A DNA stretch of 7,341 nt from Noviherbaspirillum_A sp963522035. GTDB lineage: Bacteria > Pseudomonadota > Gammaproteobacteria > Burkholderiales > Burkholderiaceae_D. Under the pieces are notes generated by a model. The model did not search any database and was not told the origin of the DNA. It saw nothing but the letters and a program-made list of their open reading frames with translations. The translations under genes and the position numbers were made by a program. Location of the stretch: assembly GCA_963522035.1 (NCBI GenBank), contig CAUQYP010000236.1:1-7341 (forward strand), written 5' to 3'. Positions 5,357 through 7,341 of this stretch are shown here, piece by piece. Each line of letters starts with the position of its first letter. Position 1 is the first letter of the stretch.

Positions 5357-5992
5357 TCAGGACGGCCTGGCGGCGTCCAGCAGGCCCTGCTTGCGGATGA
5401 AGGCCACCACTTCCTGTACGCCGTCGCCGCTGCGCAAGTTGGTAAACAGGAAGGGCCGTTCGCCGCGCATGCGCTTGGCGTCCGCCGCCATGATGTCGAG
5501 GTTGGCGCCGACATGCGGCGCCAGGTCGGTCTTGTTGATGATCAGCAGGTCGGAGCGGGTGATGCCGGGGCCGCCCTTGCGCGGGATTTTTTCGCCGCCG
5601 GCGACGTCGATCACGTAGATGGTCAGGTCCGACAGTTCGGGGCTGAAGGTCGCTGCAAGGTTGTCGCCGCCGGACTCGACCAGGATCAGGTCGAGGTCGG
5701 GAAAGTCGGCGCTCATGCGGGCGATGGCTTCGAGGTTGATCGACGCGTCCTCGCGGATCGCCGTATGCGGGCAGCCGCCGGTTTCAACGCCCATCAGGCG
5801 TTCGGCCGGCAGCGCCTCGGCCCGCATCAATATTTCCATGTCCTCCTTGGTATAGATGTCATTGGTGATGACCGCCATTTCATAGCGGTCGCGCATGCTC
5901 TTGCAGAGCATTTCGCAGAGCGCGGTCTTGCCGGAGCCGACCGGGCCGCCTATGCCCACGCGCAATGGATTCGGATTGGAAGTGGATGTCAT
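5357..5992 (-). CDS. ureG: Urease accessory GTPase UreG, 211 aa
   Basis: UreG is the SIMIBI-class GTPase that carries nickel from UreE into the UreD(H)-UreF-urease complex, using GTP hydrolysis in the cytoplasm. Visible motifs are the P-loop GPVGSGKT (16-23), NDIYTKED (45-51), the metal-binding Cys74-Pro75-His76 in GGCPHTAIREDAS, ESGGDN (106-111), and the guanine-specificity motif NKTD (153-156). The length is normal. The start at 5992 is set by the AAGGA 6 bases upstream and by UreG N-termini; the open frame extends to 6097 but would overlap ureF by 86 bases. It is last in the ureE-ureF-ureG order, 19 bases after ureF. Its TGA (5359-5357) contributes to the target TGAT of the neighbouring insertion element but is kept intact. 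Confidence 0.97.
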   Translation of the reverse strand: MTSTSNPNPLRVGIGGPVGSGKTALCEMLCKSMRDRYEMAVITNDIYTKEDMEILMRAEALPAERLMGVETGGCPHTAIREDASINLEAIARMSADFPDLDLILVESGGDNLAATFSPELSDLTIYVIDVAGGEKIPRKGGPGITRSDLLIINKTDLAPHVGANLDIMAADAKRMRGERPFLFTNLRSGDGVQEVVAFIRKQGLLDAARPS

Positions 5993-5998
5993 GGTGTT

Positions 5999-6003
5999 TC
6001 CTT
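5999..6003 (-). promoter_or_regulatory. Ribosome-binding site of ureG
   Basis: AAGGA on the minus strand, 6 bases before the ATG at 5992. It decides this start over the longer open frame. Confidence 0.65.
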
Positions 6004-6011
6004 GTTTGATG

Positions 6012-6692
6012 TCATGAGCGGTAGAGCCGACTGTACTGCACTTCATGCCGCATCGACAGCAGCGACAGTCCAGGCGACCAGTTGGAAAGTTCGTCATCGT
6101 TCAGCGCCTGCGCAGTGCGCGCCGCGTCTTCCAGCACGGGCCGCAGCGACAGCAGCAGCCGCTGTCCCGCGACCTGGCCCAGCGGCACCGACTTCACGCA
6201 GACCAGCACCTGGTTTTCCGCCCAGGAGAACAGCGTGCCCAGCAGGGCCGACTCATGCGGGACGCCGAGCGCCACCGCGCCGCAGGCCAGCGCGGTGGGC
6301 AGCGGCACTTCCGGCAGGGCCTGCAGCAGCGCCAGCAGCTCGGGCCGCGGCAGATCCAGTTCCGCCAGCAGCTTGCCGAGCGAGTAGCCCATCTGCACGG
6401 TTTCGGCGCGGAACTCGGCGGTGTCGCGCGCGGCCAGGAAGCGTTCGGTCCAGAGCTGGACTGCTTCTGCGTCGACGCGGTCGAACGCCTGCATCAGCCG
6501 CCACAGCACCGGCGCCTCGAAGCGTGCGACGACCTGCTGCAACGCGTCGGTGATCCAGCTGCGCGCGCTGGCTTCGTCGCTCACCAGGCCATTTTCCAGC
6601 GCCGCTTCCAGTCCTTGCGAATAGCTGTAGGCGCCGATCGGCAGCGAGGGGCTGGAAAACTGCAGCAGGTGGAGCAGGGCGCTTGCGTTCAT
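6012..6692 (-). CDS. ureF: Urease accessory protein UreF, 226 aa
   Basis: UreF is the all-helical accessory protein that bridges UreD(H) and the UreG GTPase in the urease activation complex and controls GTP hydrolysis. Family blocks are present in order: SPSLPIGAYSYSQGLE (about 14-29), a central helix-rich region with WAENQV and KSVPLGQVAGQRLL (about 155-175), and the conserved C-terminus SMRHE.QYSRLYRS, which contacts the partner protein. Length is typical. The ATG at 6692 begins 4 bases after the ureE stop, indicating translational coupling; only a weak AAGG lies about 12 bases upstream. The open frame extends to 6776 but would lie inside ureE with no homology. Confidence 0.96.
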   Translation of the reverse strand: MNASALLHLLQFSSPSLPIGAYSYSQGLEAALENGLVSDEASARSWITDALQQVVARFEAPVLWRLMQAFDRVDAEAVQLWTERFLAARDTAEFRAETVQMGYSLGKLLAELDLPRPELLALLQALPEVPLPTALACGAVALGVPHESALLGTLFSWAENQVLVCVKSVPLGQVAGQRLLLSLRPVLEDAARTAQALNDDELSNWSPGLSLLSMRHEVQYSRLYRS

Positions 6693-6696
6693 GGCG

Positions 6697-7218
6697 TCAT
6701 GGCGCCTTGTCGCCGGGGCGGTGTATGCGCTGGCGCAGTGGTATTGGGGCCAGCGGGTGATGGCCGTCGTCGCCATGGTGACCGTGTCCGCCGCCGTACG
6801 CGCCCGATTCCGGTTCGAATGGCGCGTCTTCCTCGGTGACCGTTGCGCCGAGGCCTTGCAGCATGTCTTTCAGCACGCTGTCGCGGCGGATGCGGAGGAA
6901 GCCGTCGCCGACCTGGGCTTGGGTGTGGCGGTTGCCGAGGTGGAAGGCGCAGCGGAGCAGGTCGCGGGGGTGGCTGCAGCCGACGCGGTAGGTGGCTTCG
7001 GTGGCGGCGAGGATGCGGATGACGCGGCCGTCGTCGCCGCGGAGCAGGTCGCCGTGGCGGAGGACGGTGCCGCGGACGGTGAAGATGGCGACTTCCTCGC
7101 CGGAGGTGAGGGTGGCGCGCAGGCGGCTTTTTTCGCGTAGTTCGTAGGGGAGGAGGAGTTCGCCGGCGATGTGGTCGGCGGCCTCGATGCGGGTATGTAG
7201 GGTCAGCATGGTTGACAT
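6697..7218 (-). CDS. ureE: Urease nickel chaperone UreE, 173 aa
   Basis: UreE is a cytoplasmic dimeric nickel metallochaperone that hands Ni(II) to UreG for urease maturation. The N-terminal peptide-binding domain (RVKSR-like LREKSRLRATL, then RGTVLRHGDLL) is followed by the metal-binding domain with AFHLGNRH (the second His is the dimer-interface ligand), DSVLKDMLQGLGATV and APFEPESGAYG, and a His-rich tail with eight histidines (GHGHHGDDGHH and later). Compared with Klebsiella UreE as I recall it (HH-D-H-VL), the stretch here is RR-D-S-VL, so two accessory metal-binding histidines are replaced. The start is 7218 or Met4 at 7209, which fits MLTL-type family starts; neither has a ribosome-binding site. 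ureABC, which normally precede ureE, are not within the 120 bases upstream. Confidence 0.95.
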   Translation of the reverse strand: MSTMLTLHTRIEAADHIAGELLLPYELREKSRLRATLTSGEEVAIFTVRGTVLRHGDLLRGDDGRVIRILAATEATYRVGCSHPRDLLRCAFHLGNRHTQAQVGDGFLRIRRDSVLKDMLQGLGATVTEEDAPFEPESGAYGGGHGHHGDDGHHPLAPIPLRQRIHRPGDKAP

Positions 7219-7260
7219 AAAATTTTTGTTGAATTTATCAAATAACGGTGCAGCTTTTGC
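7219..7260. other. AT-rich spacer upstream of ureE
   Basis: This is the most AT-rich stretch in the window (7219-7245 is almost all A/T), lying between the ureE start and the right repeat copy. It could hold a ureE promoter: minus-strand TTGATA (7241-7236) is present, but the only -10-like hexamer at an acceptable distance (TTATGT, 15-base spacer) overlaps the 7218 start codon. That would work only if translation starts at 7209 or later. Confidence 0.35.
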
Positions 7261-7341
7261 CCGCGCAGCGACAGTTGCCGTTGCTCTTGCCGTTCCGCGC
7301 AGCGACAGTTGCAGTTGCAGTTGCAGTTGCAGTTGCAGTTG
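7261..7341. repeat. Hexamer-built intergenic repeat, right (inverted) copy, cut by the window edge
   Basis: This is the reverse complement of the left-edge repeat. Positions 7261-7330 match 126-57 with 68 of 70 bases identical. It carries five full AGTTGC units (7307-7336) and most of a sixth, against four units in the left copy, so the hexamer count varies between copies. The array continues beyond the window. On the ureE-proximal side it is followed by GCAAAAGC rather than GGAAGGGG, so the two copies diverge there. Confidence 0.88.

Noticed and set aside
5342..6553. 403-codon open frame on the plus strand across ureG and ureF
   Set aside because: It is antisense to clear ureG and ureF genes, with Ala/Arg/Pro-rich low-complexity composition and no motif.

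Overview
The window looks like chromosomal DNA from a GC-rich betaproteobacterium, probably Oxalobacteraceae (Herbaspirillum, Massilia or Noviherbaspirillum type). This rests on the urease accessory genes, the EI24-family membrane protein, the short CinA-like protein and the overall codon style. The genus is an inference and nothing here fixes it.

Left part (1-2738). A hexamer-built intergenic repeat (38-131) lies at the left edge. Next, on the minus strand, are an FKBP-type prolyl isomerase and a tiny lipoprotein whose start overlaps the isomerase stop (TGATG). Upstream of them, also on the minus strand, is a membrane-anchored alpha/beta hydrolase. It is divergent from a plus-strand EI24/CysZ-like membrane protein, with about 150 bases of shared control region.

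Middle (2790-5355). A plus-strand molybdopterin-binding (CinA N-terminal type) gene ends exactly where an IS200/IS605-family element begins. The element (3587-5355, 1769 bp) has the IS605 layout: a Y1 HUH transposase gene (tnpA, plus) and an RNA-guided nuclease gene (tnpB, minus), divergent. Both ends can be placed to the base from their imperfect hairpins, guide tetranucleotides and cleavage tetranucleotides. Both genes carry a frameshift (2 nt missing in tnpA, 1 nt missing in tnpB), so this copy is probably decaying, unless the indels are sequencing errors. Removing the element rebuilds a junction in which the stop codons of the CinA-like gene and ureG abut as TGATCA. The element therefore inserted between two convergent genes without destroying either, adding one Cys codon to the CinA-like protein.

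Right part (5357-7218). ureE, ureF and ureG are tightly packed on the minus strand. They encode the nickel chaperone, the GTPase-activation platform and the GTPase that mature urease. The structural genes ureABC and ureD are not in the window. A second copy of the left-edge repeat, inverted, sits just upstream of ureE (7261-7341) and runs off the window, so the roughly 7.1 kb between the copies is bracketed by inverted repeats that are 97% identical over 70 bp.

No tRNA, rRNA or CRISPR array was seen. The most interesting content is the IS605-type element: its end code predicts a TGAT target motif, and its TnpB guide RNA would be programmed by the CinA-like gene end to recognise the empty site.
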